NCBI GenBank assembly: GCA_001051155.2
Contig: JYIP02000007.1
Coordinates: 3,474,342 to 3,538,341 of the forward strand
DNA length: 64,000 nucleotides
Source: Chrysoporthe austroafricana
Taxonomy: Eukaryota; Ascomycota; Sordariomycetes; Diaporthales; Cryphonectriaceae
Reading direction: 5' to 3'
Shown: positions 23,204-34,099 of the stretch, in pieces
How positions within the stretch are numbered: position 1 is the first letter of the stretch
How the letters are laid out: each line of letters begins with the position of its first letter
Made by a program: the position numbers and the translations under genes
The notes under the pieces: generated by a model
The model's database searches: none
What the model saw: only the letters and a program-made list of their open reading frames with translations
Told to the model about the DNA's origin: nothing

Positions 23204-24286
23204 GTCGTTGCTCAGGAGTTCGTCTGTAGGATGAAGGATGGTTTCTATACTGAGAATCTGCCTCGGGCTGGACGGCGACTCTTATATAGACCAGCAACCA
23301 CACAAGCCCGAGCTGAGGCAGCCTGCGACTGCTCCGGAGACTTCAGAGGACCGTCTAGGTCCAAGAGCATGAAGGTGATGGCTGCATGGACATCAAGACG
23401 TCCCGGCTGAACTCCACGGGTCCTTGTCGTGAGCATCGTGTGAGGGCGCTCTGAGACCTAAATAGTCAGGGGTCCCTATCATCGCCCTTCATGGTAGGCC
23501 GAGCACGATAGCTCAAATGCCTCATCTCTGCTAATCGACGACACCTTGGCCCACCTCCTTTCTGCGAGTTGCCGGAAGCGGACTTATCGACCGCGTAAGG
23601 AATAGACAAGATTAATTGTGCTGGTCGCGTGGAGCGGCTATGTCCTTAGGATAAGTTCATCGCTAATACTGGCTCGAGATGCTTCTTGGACCTGCCACCC
23701 CTTTGTTCCCTGCAGCGCCTCCTGATGATGTCCCCTCACTCTATGCCGGCGGCGTTCTTCAACCTCATTCCACGATCATCAAGTCTGCCTTGCCCATGGG
23801 CCGTAAACCCCATACCATAGCAACGCCTACAGAGTCCAGGATGGTTCCGGGAGTAGCTGGACAGCTTCGCCACTGATTCAAAAAAGAGTCCCCTCTCAGG
23901 GGCGACACCATCATGCGGCCGTACTAGTTCCATGTGAGGAGTGTGAAGTCGAGTCTTTCCGAGCAGCCGGGGAGATGAAGCTCAAGGGGTCTTGTATGAA
24001 AGTGAACCTTTCCTGTTTACTCTTTCTGTTTCCTTCCTCCTTGGCTGTTAGGGTTCTAAAAGGTCTGTAGAGCCGAAATCCTTGGCCTGTGTGCTGGTTT
24101 AGAGATCTGGGCTGGTGGTTGGAGCCTTCTAGCTGGATTCGTTGAACATTCCTTAGCTAGGTCAATCGTCTCCATCGAGTAAATGCCTCCGTCGAATGAT
24201 CGCTCGTGGAATCTGGCAGTCATCACGATTTACAGGGAAGAAGGATAACGACGCACAGTTGGATTATTTTAGTGTGTTGATCGGTG
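23204..24286. other. Intergenic, nothing recognised
   Basis: No coding-like frame longer than about 70 codons, no repeats seen. Confidence 0.4.
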
Positions 24287-24870
24287 CTACTCTTGCTCGT
24301 CTGGCGACCCTTCCATCTCCTCAGCTGACAAGTCCGTTGGATCGTCCTTCTGGGAGCTGAACAGATCCTCCGAGACCGTATCGCTGTCTGCTATGGTAGT
24401 GATTGCGTCGTCGAGAAGTGTATGTCCGTCATTACCCGCTCCTCCCTTTGCATCTGCATGCTCCTCGATAGCATCCCCCTCGGAACTCGCTCCCTGACCA
24501 CCCGATGCCTCGATTGCGATACCTAGAAGCCTGCACACATCGCTGACAGGTCTATCGTGGAAGCAAGCTCGGGACACCCTGGTGTAGCAGTACGTGTCGA
24601 GAGCTGCCGTCGAATGACTATGTTTCATACCAACGTCCAATTGATAAGGACGCAAATATGGAATAGCCAGGATATCGGGACGAAGGCTGTGGCAGGCATG
24701 AATGACGGAGAATGCAACGCGTTCTAAGATTCTCCCATTTTCCTCATTGTCGACCATAGCAAATGCGGAGAACTTCGAAAGATAGTCCTCGCAATTTTTG
24801 ATAGGAATGAAAACTTTGGTATTATGCATGGACCGATAATACGAGAGATGAAATGTTCCTAGCCGCTGGC
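24287..24870 (-). pseudogene. Unknown-function gene, copy 2, 5'-truncated
   Basis: The minus frame is open from 24919 to the stop at 24287. Similarity to copy 1 (19743-20563) starts only at about 24870 with FHLSYYRS. It then runs through KVFIPIKNCEDYLS, HACHSLRPDILAIPYLRPYQ and LDTYCYTRVSRACFHDR to an acidic tail (SDTVSEDLFSSQ). The first 90-odd codons of copy 1, including its intron, have no counterpart upstream, so the 5' half is missing. The ATG of the 210-aa ORF is probably fortuitous. Confidence 0.6.
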
Positions 24871-25332
24871 TCAGGCTACAAAGACAGGGGCAGCTGGCAA
24901 TGGCTATGTTGCCGAGCAATTGCCCCGGCGCCAGGCTGCCAGTGGTGGTGGTGCAACACCAGGGAATTGTTGGTACTTGTTAGATGGCATGCTGGGGAAT
25001 CGAGCAGTGGAGAATGGGGAGAAGACAAAGAATGACAGGGAAGAGAAAGAGGAGATGTTGTTGACTACATCTGCTCTGCCGCCTAGCTACGATGATGTCC
25101 TGGTTCTTGATGGCATTACCCCGAGAGCACAAGTTGGTTACCCTGGAAGTTGAGCCAGGGGCAGCCTTCATGCGGGCAGCCAGCTTGGTGCACCTTTGGG
25201 GGATTTTGGTAGCGGTCATGTGACTTGCTTTGACCACCTTCCTTCCTTTGGCTTAGCGTTGCCCGCCTCTGCTTCACGCACTGATCATTTGTGTTATTTA
25301 GCAGTCAGTCAAGTTAGCTGCAGCCAATCACA
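24871..25332. promoter_or_regulatory. Upstream region of the protease-like gene
   Basis: No gene seen. The last 100 bp before the ATG at 25333 are moderately pyrimidine-rich. Assignment as promoter is positional only. Confidence 0.3.
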
Positions 25333-27486
25333 ATGGCGTCACTGTCTAGCAGATCCTCCTCATCCTCTTCGTTGTCAGCCTTCACTGCAACGCTTCTGTC
25401 CCCTTCATCCTCATCCTCTTTATCCACTGACCCCGACACCACAAGTGGCACAAGCACAAAGGAATCTGCAGCAATGGCTGGCAACAATCCTACCACCACC
25501 TCCTTCTCCCCTGATCACGGTAACCACACACCCCCGAACCAGGAGGCAGCCGTTGCCTACATGCTTGGTACCCCCTACGGCAGGGTCTGCGGCACCTCAG
25601 ATCCAAGTGTCATCCATGAGCTGTCTGCGTAGGGCTCAGGCAGCCATGGGGGTGGCACCTGGCCTGCCCGCAAGGTCCTCGCTACCGTTCCGCCTCGCCA
25701 CCCCGTGGTTGCGCTGTTCAACACGCACCCCGCGATCGATGAGAGACTCTGCAACGATATCGCCTCTGTCTGTGGCTGCCCCCCCAACAGCAACAGTGTG
25801 TGGGGATATGATGTCCTATGCCTGGGCCCTGGAAGCCTGTATGGCAGCGACTACAATGTCGATGGCATCGGCCCCCTTCCCATCCGCCTTCTCGTTAAGG
25901 TCAAGCGCAACAGCAGCCTCAGCCACAACTGGGCTACCTGCACCCAGCTGGCAAACACCTGCTATCAGGCTCTGCAGGACCTTGGCGGCATCAGCGATGT
26001 CCATTGTCTTGTTGTCGAGGCTAACCTGGTTATCCACCAGAGCAATGGTAAGGATACAACTTATCCATCTCTCTGTGGCACATGGACTGATTTTTTTTTC
26101 TCCTCTTCTTCTTTAGACCCTGTACAGAACGCCTCTTTTGTCCCCTTTACGTTGGACAGCAAGGCCTGGATGTCCACAGCTCTCAGCCGGCAGAGCCTTC
26201 TCTGCATGACCAACAAGATCGGCCAGCCCATCGCTACACTCGCCAACCCCAAGAAGCAGGGATCATCAGGCTACTTCATCCGCCTCAGCGGCCCAGACCC
26301 AAACTGCCCCTTGGCTGGCGCCCAGACATTCCTACTTACCAATCGCCACGTGGTTTGCGAGGACAGCAATACGATGGACATTGTGTACCCATCCTCTGTC
26401 TCTGCCTTGCCTCTTGTGGAGCCGATCCATGTGATTCAGCCGGGACCTCGCCACTTGGAGGATCTCACAAACGAGCTTGACAGTGTGATCAAGCAGAGGA
26501 ACGATTTCATCAGCAACATTGAGAGCCGCTCTGACGCCATACCAGACGAGAACGATCCCTCCAATACACTCTATGCACGATACAAGCAAGAGCTCCCCAC
26601 CCTTGCGTCCTTAAGGCAACACTGCCTGGCACACAAGAGACTCGCATCCCAAAGCATTGGCATAGTTGCTTACTCTCGTTCCCTTGGCGTCCACGACGAC
26701 TTTCGCATCGACTGGGCCCTGACCAGGTGTGGACCCAACGCTGATACGGGTGCGGATACATACACCAACAGCTGCTGCATCTCAGACATTGTTTACAATG
26801 TAAGGGAGGAGTTGAAGAAGCAGGTAGATCCAGCCTTTGCTGTTACCTTGAACGGCTGCACTGATGGTGGCGGAAACCTGGAGCGGGAGTTCATCATCCT
26901 TCACACGTTCTTTAGCCGCAACACAATTGCGCACTACCACGCTCTCCCCGAGGTTGGTAGCGTTACTGCTGCGATGGAGGCGGACGAGGATGATCAACGC
27001 CGGGATGGCAAGTTCCTTGTTTACAAGTACGGCGCGGTCACGGGGTCGACCTTTGGCTTCCTCAGCAGCATCCTGTCGCGTCACTATGATGAGGATGGCC
27101 GTTTTCATAAAGACTACTGTGTCATCGGCCCTCGCAAGGTGTTCAGCAAGCCTGGTGACAGCGGTTCCGCCGTCTTTGGCCTTCTCCCGGTTCCTGTCCC
27201 TGTCCCTGTCCCCTCTCCGAGTCCTGCAAGTCCTGCAGGTCCTCCTGGCAGGGAGGGCAGCGGCGGCGGAAACATGGGACGTAAACGTCCCCAGGCCGCG
27301 GAGGAGAAGGGCACCAAGACCACGGTCTACCATACGCCTGGCATGATCGGCATGATCTGGGGCGGCCACGGGACGGACTACTCTCAGCCTTACCAGGACG
27401 TTACCTTTGTCACCCCCTTCGACATCATCCTTGCCGATATCGAGAAGTTCACGGGCCGGGTGGCTATCGGTCTCTCACGCTCTTGA
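25333..27486 (+). CDS. PA-clan (trypsin-like) serine-protease-like protein with one in-frame TAG
   Basis: One frame runs from ATG at 25333 to TGA after 27480. It is interrupted by a clear 69-nt intron (26048-26116, GTAAGG...CTGAT...TTTAG) and by a single TAG at 25630-25632 (codon 100). Counting that codon it is 694 aa. An N-terminal Ser/Thr-rich stretch is followed by a large family-specific region. The PA-clan triad motifs are in order: TNRHVV (His about 316), RIDWAL (Asp about 437) and KPGDSGSAVF (Ser about 587). A Pro/Val-rich insert (VPVPVPVPSPSP) follows. No signal peptide is seen, so it is probably intracellular. Either the TAG is a real null mutation (CAG or TGG to TAG) or a weak 66-nt intron 25609-25674 (GTCATC...GCAAG, frame-keeping) removes it. 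The rest of the frame is intact, so any inactivation is recent. Confidence 0.8.
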
Positions 27487-27992
27487 ACCAGGCCAAGGGA
27501 CTGACCCGCCAGCTGGCCCACCATCCCACGATATACCTGTCACAACAGCTGCCACCACCCAGTCATCACATTGGGAAAAGAGGCGCTGTGGGCAAGGCGC
27601 GAGCTGTGGGGATTGTAGATGGGGGGCAGGAGGGGGGCCGTGTCTTTTTGCACTTTGGGCTGTCTCTCTCTCTCTCTCGCGCGTGCGCCGTTGAAACCGC
27701 GCCCCACAGATGTCGTCCGAGGGCTGTCGCACGACACAGAGGGGTATTGCGCTCGTAAAAATCCCGGGGAGAGGGTAAACCAGGTAGTCCAATCCAGATT
27801 TGACCTTATCCGAACGATCTGAAGCCATCTCTGTGCAATCCGAGGCTGATCTTGTCTCTGGGAGGCTGTGTCGGTCTGACTTGCAGTTGCTCTGTGCATG
27901 AGCCCGGGCTTCGGACAGGACCGGGTGCTGCAGTCCCTGAATTGAGCAGAGAAGTGCAGGGTTGGGCGCACGTTTAAATGGGTACGCCCGAT
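27487..27992. other. Intergenic, with (CT)n tract
   Basis: Contains a short CT microsatellite at about 27661-27677. Small ORFs on both strands look fortuitous. Confidence 0.4.
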
Positions 27993-28803
27993 TCAGGTGC
28001 CGTAAATGGCGGCTCGCGGATCTTCGCCTAGAGTTTCAGTGACAATCTTTTGGAAGTCTAGCAGTAGTCTCGCCACCTCTTTATCGACTAGTTGATCTTG
28101 GCTGATGGAGCCGTTGTTGGCTTCTGGCGGCGGTTGTTGAGCTTGGTTGTCGTTCACTTCCTCAGGCTGTTGTTGCCCTTGCATGGCAGGATCCCATTGG
28201 TGCTCTTCAAAAGCCATGACGAAGTCATTGTCGAAATCAATGTCGGTCACTACCGAGCCCTGCGAGCTTCCCATACTGGTTGCGACGCTGTTCGCATGAA
28301 CTTCAGCGGAGACAATTTCCTCGATGCTGTCTGTGGATGCGACCACGATACTGTCCTTATTCCGCACATTCTCGCTGGTTATCGTTCTTTGATTCCGGCT
28401 AGAGCCTCCCCGTCTAGAGCCTCCCCGTCTCCTGCGCTGCAAGCTCGCCGACCCGCGCCGAACGTTTTCTTTCAACTAGATGCTTTTCAGGATTGGCCTC
28501 GTTGCGCGCGGGGACCGTACCCACCCCCTTGTTCACGTCCGGCATTTCCATGCCGTCGGGTAGATGATACACACCGTTAAGCGTGTTGTCTCGAGGGTCT
28601 ATGTAGAGAAAACCGACGAATGTGTCGCATTGACGACCCGTGTCCAAGGCTTTGCCCATCGCGCTCGCTGTCCGCTTCCTCAACATCTCTTTCCGAGCGT
28701 GGTCGGATGATCGGGGCACCATTTCGACGTCTCCAGCACTTCGAAGCGTTCTTTTCGGCGGAAACAGCGGACCAAGCAATAAGGAGCTCTTCGAGCTATT
28801 CAT
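27993..28803 (-). CDS. MADS-like (SRF-type) small nuclear protein, 253 aa
   Basis: Exons 28803-28525 and 28475-27993 are spliced by a 49-nt intron (GTGGGT...CATCTAG) with exact phase. Residues about 35-80 read RKEMLRKRTASAMGKALDTG then RQCDTFVGFLYIDP. This has the spacing of basic residues, GKA and CD..V seen in the MADS DNA-binding fold of short fungal MADS-like proteins. After it comes a very basic Arg/Gly segment (RRRRGGSRRGG), partly created by a 16-bp tandem repeat at about 28395-28430. The C-terminus is acidic and Gln-rich and ends LLLDFQKIVTETLGEDP. A transcription-factor role is inferred; the MADS match is distant. A second intron near the 5' end is possible. Confidence 0.5.
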
Positions 28804-30182
28804 TCTCTACTGCTACTGCCTCTTATGCAGTCTCGAAGATATCGGAGCCAAATACGGCTACCAGGCACATAATGCATCTACCGACGTGTTCACAAGCGAT
28901 GAGCAGCCGTATCTAGATCTTCCCTCGTGGCCGGCGAGGACCATTGCAGTGACATGTGGAACGAGCCCAGAGCAGATCTGGACCATGCGAGTGATCTACA
29001 TTCTTGTACAAGGGGGCCTTGCCAAGCGAGCAACACATGCCGTTATTGGCTTGTCTGGCGACTTTGTGGCAGCAGGGAATCGATCGCTTGCAGGGATGCT
29101 AGTTGGAGAAGCAGTGCTCCATTCCGCAGCGACTGCGGCTAGCATGACTTCCACTCTGTGCGAGCAAGGTTGCTCCTCTTCATAACGGCGATCATTAACA
29201 GCATGTCAGTCGACTGTGCAAGGGGATCCCTCGTTGGCGAAATGTCTTTACCCAGAGGTGTTTTGGCTCTTTTGTGGCAAAGCAGGGTTGTGCCAGTTGC
29301 CCATACAGGAGTGATCCTGGTTGACAGTCTTGGCTCCTTCATGATAGCGGATGCAAAGCAGGGTTGTGCCAGTTGTCTATAGGAGTGATCCTGGCTGACA
29401 GAGTTTTCCGCTCTACAGCCACTTCTTGGTTCTTTGCCACAGCATCAACTCTTACGCAATAGTCCAGGCATACTAGGGGTATGCTAGCCAATTGTACAAG
29501 GTCCTTCCTCGTCGCTCCTCTTTGATAGACAAACTTTAGTTTACAGCCATTTTCGGCACCTTTTCTAGTCCCAAAGAAGAAGAGACTGAGCTTGGGCCAT
29601 GCTAGTTAAGGGGAGTGCAGATCCGCTTGCTCGTCCACAGCCACGCCTTATCAGCCGCTTTTGGCTTCTCCACACTCAGGTGGCGGGGAGCATGCCAGCG
29701 TGGAGGGCGCCTCGCTTCAGGACCGTTGTGATTTCGTGTTACTTTGGATGACCTGAGGCTTACTAGAGAAACAGTTCTATTTACAGGGCTTGACGTAGGA
29801 GCTGAGACGGATCATGGGCATGTCGTGAAGACCTTGTATGCATACGAAGTCCATGCCAAGTCACTCGCCGCAGGGTCTTCTGCTGGCATAGTAGCAAGGC
29901 CGATATCAAGCACGGAGATGTCTCAAATATGGCGTGGTCTACAAGCATGAACATGGTCTGCCAAGCAAATAATACTTCCGATAGCGTGAGTATCTTCTAG
30001 CTATGTCGCGCGCATGTCTACCGCTGCTTAGCTATTGTACTCACTTAGGTAGAATAATGTAGCATTGCAGTATTACCAAGCTATCGATGCCCTTCGCCGC
30101 CCCCCACATACTGTCTACGTATCAAAAGTCTTCTCGCTCTCTGGTTGGTTTTTTTGTAACTAGAGTCTTCGCTCGCGAAGGT
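28804..30182. other. Intergenic with a tandem repeat
   Basis: A plus-strand ORF (28640-29185) partly overlaps the MADS-like gene in antisense and has no recognisable domain. The tandem repeat at 29275-29405 is listed separately. No gene supported. Confidence 0.4.
29275..29405. repeat. 77-bp-period direct repeat, two copies
   Basis: gcaaagcagggttgtgccag, then a short variable part, then ggagtgatcctgg(t/c)tgacag occurs at about 29276 and again at about 29353, with a few substitutions and a small deletion. Confidence 0.85.
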
Positions 30183-30759
30183 TCATATCCGATCGGCTGC
30201 CAAGGCTGCATTGGATTCGTTGATCTTCGCGTTAAGCTTTTGCAGCGCGGAATAGAGTCCATGCACGTGGCACTGGACGAGGGCCATGACTGGGTGTAAT
30301 TAATACTTCTTTCACAAGACCCTTGTAGTAATCGGCCTCCTGCCTTAGGCGCCCATTCTCCATCGTCAACTCCTTGATCCTATCCTCTATCGTGATATGC
30401 TGTTTCTTCCGCTCCGTCTCTTCACGCATGGTATCAAACGCTGTGGTCGTGCCGCCGAGGCCTCGGATCTCATAGTCGGTGAGGGTTGGCGAGTGCGGCA
30501 CGTCTGCACGTCTCTGAGCAGCACAGCGACGAGTGGCTCGATCCATAGGAGTTGTCTGGAGAGCCGTAGAGAACGCTGCCATAGCATGGGAGTGCTCTAT
30601 ATCTACATATAAGGAGCATCGCTCCCAACTGGCGTCTGCAGCTGTTTCTAGAGCCGCTAGCATCTTCGTCTCATGCAAACTGCACTGGTGAGACCTTATG
30701 CGACTGGGACGCCAGGCCGGGTTACAATTCACAAGGAGCCAAAATAGAGATCGTGGCAT
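30183..30759 (-). pseudogene. Coiled-coil protein gene, frameshifted near its 3' end
   Basis: The minus frame from about 30759 includes AALETAADASWERCSLYVDI, then a coiled coil, RIKELTMENGRLRQEADYYK, and GLVKEV. It then continues into poor sequence. One frame over, the following DNA reads VMALVQCHVHGLYSALQKLN and NESNAALAADRI before a stop at 30183, a natural-looking coiled-coil end. No normal-length intron links the two frames, so a small indel near 30290-30305 is likely. N-terminal start is uncertain. It may belong with the neighbouring coiled-coil gene at 30975. Confidence 0.45.
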
Positions 30760-30974
30760 GATGATATGCTCTAGCGAGCCGCTTCCGGCTTTTTCAACTA
30801 GTCTACAGCACTGGACTGGCTCCTCTCAGCACGCACTCCCTTTCCCACAGGATTTGCGCGTGGCGCGGAGGGAGTACCTGGAATGACGCCCCCACAAATG
30901 CAGCTCCAAAATTGGCGCTAGCGCAAGTACTCCGTTCTTCGATTCTTACAAGTTGCTCATCTAACTCGCGTTCG

Positions 30975-31481
30975 TCATCTGCTGGAGTTGCGGAACATTG
31001 CCAAATTCTGCCCTCCATCCATGTGGAGCCATTGGACCACTTGTCTCTCCACAGCGTCGTCGTCCACGTCGTCGTCTTCGAGTCGGATCCGCTTAGATGG
31101 ACTTTCGAGCGCACCTTCTACATCTTCTCCATCACGTCTCCGGCTTGACCTAGCAGGGGCTGCTGGACTCAGGAGTGTACCTGCCGGGTAGGCATTGATG
31201 GGCGGAGGCAGCTCAAGCAGGGGTACCGCTGAACCCGCGGAAAACGGGTTGGTAGGGTCGCAGTCGCATTGTATCTCTTCAGGCTCGAGAGACTCGAGGG
31301 ACTGTACGCGTTGCTCGTAATATTGTATTTGTGCTTTTTGGGCCGCGTTCTTCTCTTTCATAATATCTAGTTGATCGGTATTTTCCGCGAGAGCCTTTCG
31401 CAAGCATGAATTTTCTCCTTCCAGACGCGAAACTTCTCCTCTCAATTCGTATGAATATTGAGTTACTTGGGCTAGTATATA
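30975..31481 (-). pseudogene. Coiled-coil/nuclear-type protein, 5' end lost at the AT-rich border
   Basis: The frame is open from about 31481 with no ATG: LAQVTQYSYELRGEVSRLEG, a coiled coil through KEKNAAQKAQIQYYEQRVQS, a Pro-rich segment, a basic signal (SSRRRD, SPSKRIR) and an acidic patch (EDDDVDDDAVER), then a stop. Immediately upstream the sequence turns into the AT-rich repeat block, so the gene's first exons have been replaced or destroyed. A splice acceptor (tatactag) at the edge could be the remains of an intron. The protein family is unknown. Confidence 0.5.
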
Positions 31482-33144
31482 TATTCATTGCTGCTTGCGG
31501 CGTTGAATTTCGGCAATAATAAGCTTAATAAAGAATGTCCAGGGGGTTAATAAGGCCGGTCCGGATATATTACTTTGTACTTGCAATAGCCTTATAGCAA
31601 GGCATGCTATATACGGAAAGAGTCCGCTTTATTACCTTTAGCGCAAGTTACGAGATTTTTGCTATATATAGTATTAAGTATTTCGTAATGCTATTTTAAT
31701 TTTTCTACTTTCTGCATTCTGAATGCTTACGTATTGCCAAAAGCGGCTTATCGTACTATATTTATTACGATATATAAAACCCTATTATTTAGTTCCAAAT
31801 TCGATAATTTAATATATCGCTCTTTCTAGTTTCCAAATAAAGAATAATCGCTATTCTTATAGCCTATTCCGGCCCCGGATAGAGGCTATTAATGCAAGCG
31901 TAGCAGAAATTTCTAGAATAGCTCGATAATAGATAAACTCTATTAATTCATATTAAGTATTGCTTAAAAAAGACGTTAATTTTTTTTTTAATTTTGCTAT
32001 TATATTTGATTTTAGTATTATATTAATATTAAGCAATATAAGGTCGATTAGTTTAAGCATTTCGATACTTTTATCGTATTTCGATATTGTAAATAATAAC
32101 GTAAAGCATTTCGAAAAGTAAGCAAAATATCGATAGCTTAAATTATAAGCTTTACTTGAAAAAATTTCAAGCTAACCGATATAGCAATACCAATTCGGAT
32201 TTCCAAGCTCAAATTTTATTATATATATTATAAAAAGCAATTAATCGGTATATGCTAACGGAATTATAATATAAAAGATTAATTATTTTAATTATTAGAA
32301 AAATAGAAAAGTATAGCTTTTAAATAAATTATATAATAACTAGCTAAATAATTTTATATATTTAATAAGTTTTATAAAATAAAACTTTTTTAATAATTAT
32401 AAATAAATAATTTCGCTAAATCGTATTTAGCTTATTCTTATTTATTTAATGTAATATTATATAGTAAAAATAAAGCTTTTATAAGCTTTATTAAATATAT
32501 AAGTAATAATATATATTTGATTATCGTTATCGTATTAAATAAAAGCAGAAATATTAATAATTATTAATTATAAATTTTAATTAAAATATTTTATACCTTT
32601 TCGTTATATTATAATACCGATTAAGTATAAATAAATTAAATAAATTTCGCAAAAAGTACGTTTTAAACTTATATTTCGGTATAATAATATTTAATTCAAT
32701 TATTTAATTAATATTTTTTAAATTCAATAAGCTTTGCGAAAAGTTATAAGAATAAGCTGTTTAATTGCAAATGCTATAAATTTCAAAAGGATTAAGTTCG
32801 AATTTTAATAATATAATATTATAAAGCTTAAGCTTAAAACCGTATAATTTATTATTATTGCTATAAAAAATATTATAAATATAATTTATAAGGCTTAATA
32901 GAATTGCTAATGTATATATTATATATAAAGCAAGCGGTTTGCTTTATCGATAGCGCTTTTCAGAATATATTTTTAATTTCAGAATTGCTAATATTTATTT
33001 CTTATAAATTAGAGTAAATTATAAATTGCTATACTTTTATTCTAGCTATTTTTTCAAGTTAGCTATTTTAATAACCTTTTTCTTAAATTTAATATATATA
33101 TTTCAATTTTTTATTATTTAATTATTTAAGCAATTATAATATAA
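31482..33144. other. AT-rich, heavily mutated DNA, no identifiable element
   Basis: Very AT-rich, with almost no TG/CA and no frame longer than 60 codons. It is probably old retroelement sequence decayed beyond recognition by eye. The change in composition is abrupt at about 31490. Confidence 0.5.
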
Positions 33145-33379
33145 TATTATAAACGCTGCAGTAATCTTAAAATAAACTATAAGGTTTAAGGGTTTATATT
33201 AGCAAGAGCGGTACCAAATATAGCTTTATATACCGGAAACTTATTTAATAAAAGCTCGCAATATTTATAAGCCAATGCGATTATTACTGGGAATAATATA
33301 AAGTCCGAATAATACTTAGATTTACGACTAAAAAGCTATTGCTACGTTAGCTGGTCCGTTGGCTGGCTGGGTTATAATA
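33145..33379 (-). repeat. 3' LTR of element A
   Basis: Starts tattataaacgctgcagtaa (TG end mutated to TA) and ends ttataata. Shorter than other LTRs here: the telomere-like/palindrome section is absent. Confidence 0.8.
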
Positions 33380-33539
33380 TTATCCCTTTCCTATCGATTA
33401 TCGTCTCTGATAATTTTTCTATAAGGGCCCTGTTTATGCCTCCCCTTTCTGATATTCCCTTCTTAATCAGGATATCTTATAAGGTCGAAAAGCGCTTTTA
33501 TAAAAAACGAATTAGAGCAATACTTTCTGGCTTATAGTT

Positions 33540-34090
33540 TTTTCTCGTTATTCCGAAATGCTTGCATATTCTTCTTATTTAAATCGCAATTTCTTTTATT
33601 GTATTTCGGAAAAGGATTCTTTGCGCTATACCGAATGCATTCGCAGCAAGCGTAATAATTATAATATAGCAAGCCTTATTCCTATCCAGATATAAAGGAT
33701 TATAAAGTAGCATTTTTAAGTTAAAACGGAACTAGATATTACTGAAAAGAAAGCAATGCTGGCCAATACAAAAGTTTTCCGATTACGGAAATAATATCGT
33801 TTGTAAGCCGAGAAAATAGCTCGCGCAATATGCTAAGGCTTGGATACTATCGAGGAATTCGAATAGCTGGAAGCAGAAGAGGCCGTTAAGAAATGTCGTA
33901 AGGCCGAAGCCGAATATCGCGTTGCGAAGGCTTTAGTCCTTAAAAGTCCTTTTCCTGAAAGCTTTAATCTAGATACGGCTTTATAGCAGTTCGGTTCCGA
34001 TATCGATTAGTCAGTTACTAACTTGCCGGTAAAGCATAGGATTATGCCGGGTTTTTCTAGCCATTTTTTTAATTAGCTAATTAGTTATTT
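33540..34090 (+). pseudogene. Antisense accessory ORF of element A (cysteine-cluster + coiled-coil protein)
   Basis: Matches the better copies at 47504-48013 and 58745-59260. EFE*LEAEEAVKKCRKAEAEYR and ALVLKSPFPESFNLDTAL*Q are readable, with stops at Gln/Trp positions. It lies between the chromodomain and the 3' LTR and is opposite to gag-pol. Cysteines of the N-terminal cluster are mostly lost. Confidence 0.6.
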
Positions 34091-34099
34091 TTCCCAATA

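Noticed and set aside
26782..27369. Minus-strand ORF of 195 codons
   Set aside because: Shadow of the protease-like coding frame, which contains the catalytic motifs.
28640..29185. Plus-strand ORF of 181 codons
   Set aside because: Antisense to the MADS-like exon for part of its length, no recognisable motif, and the opposite gene has a phase-perfect intron.
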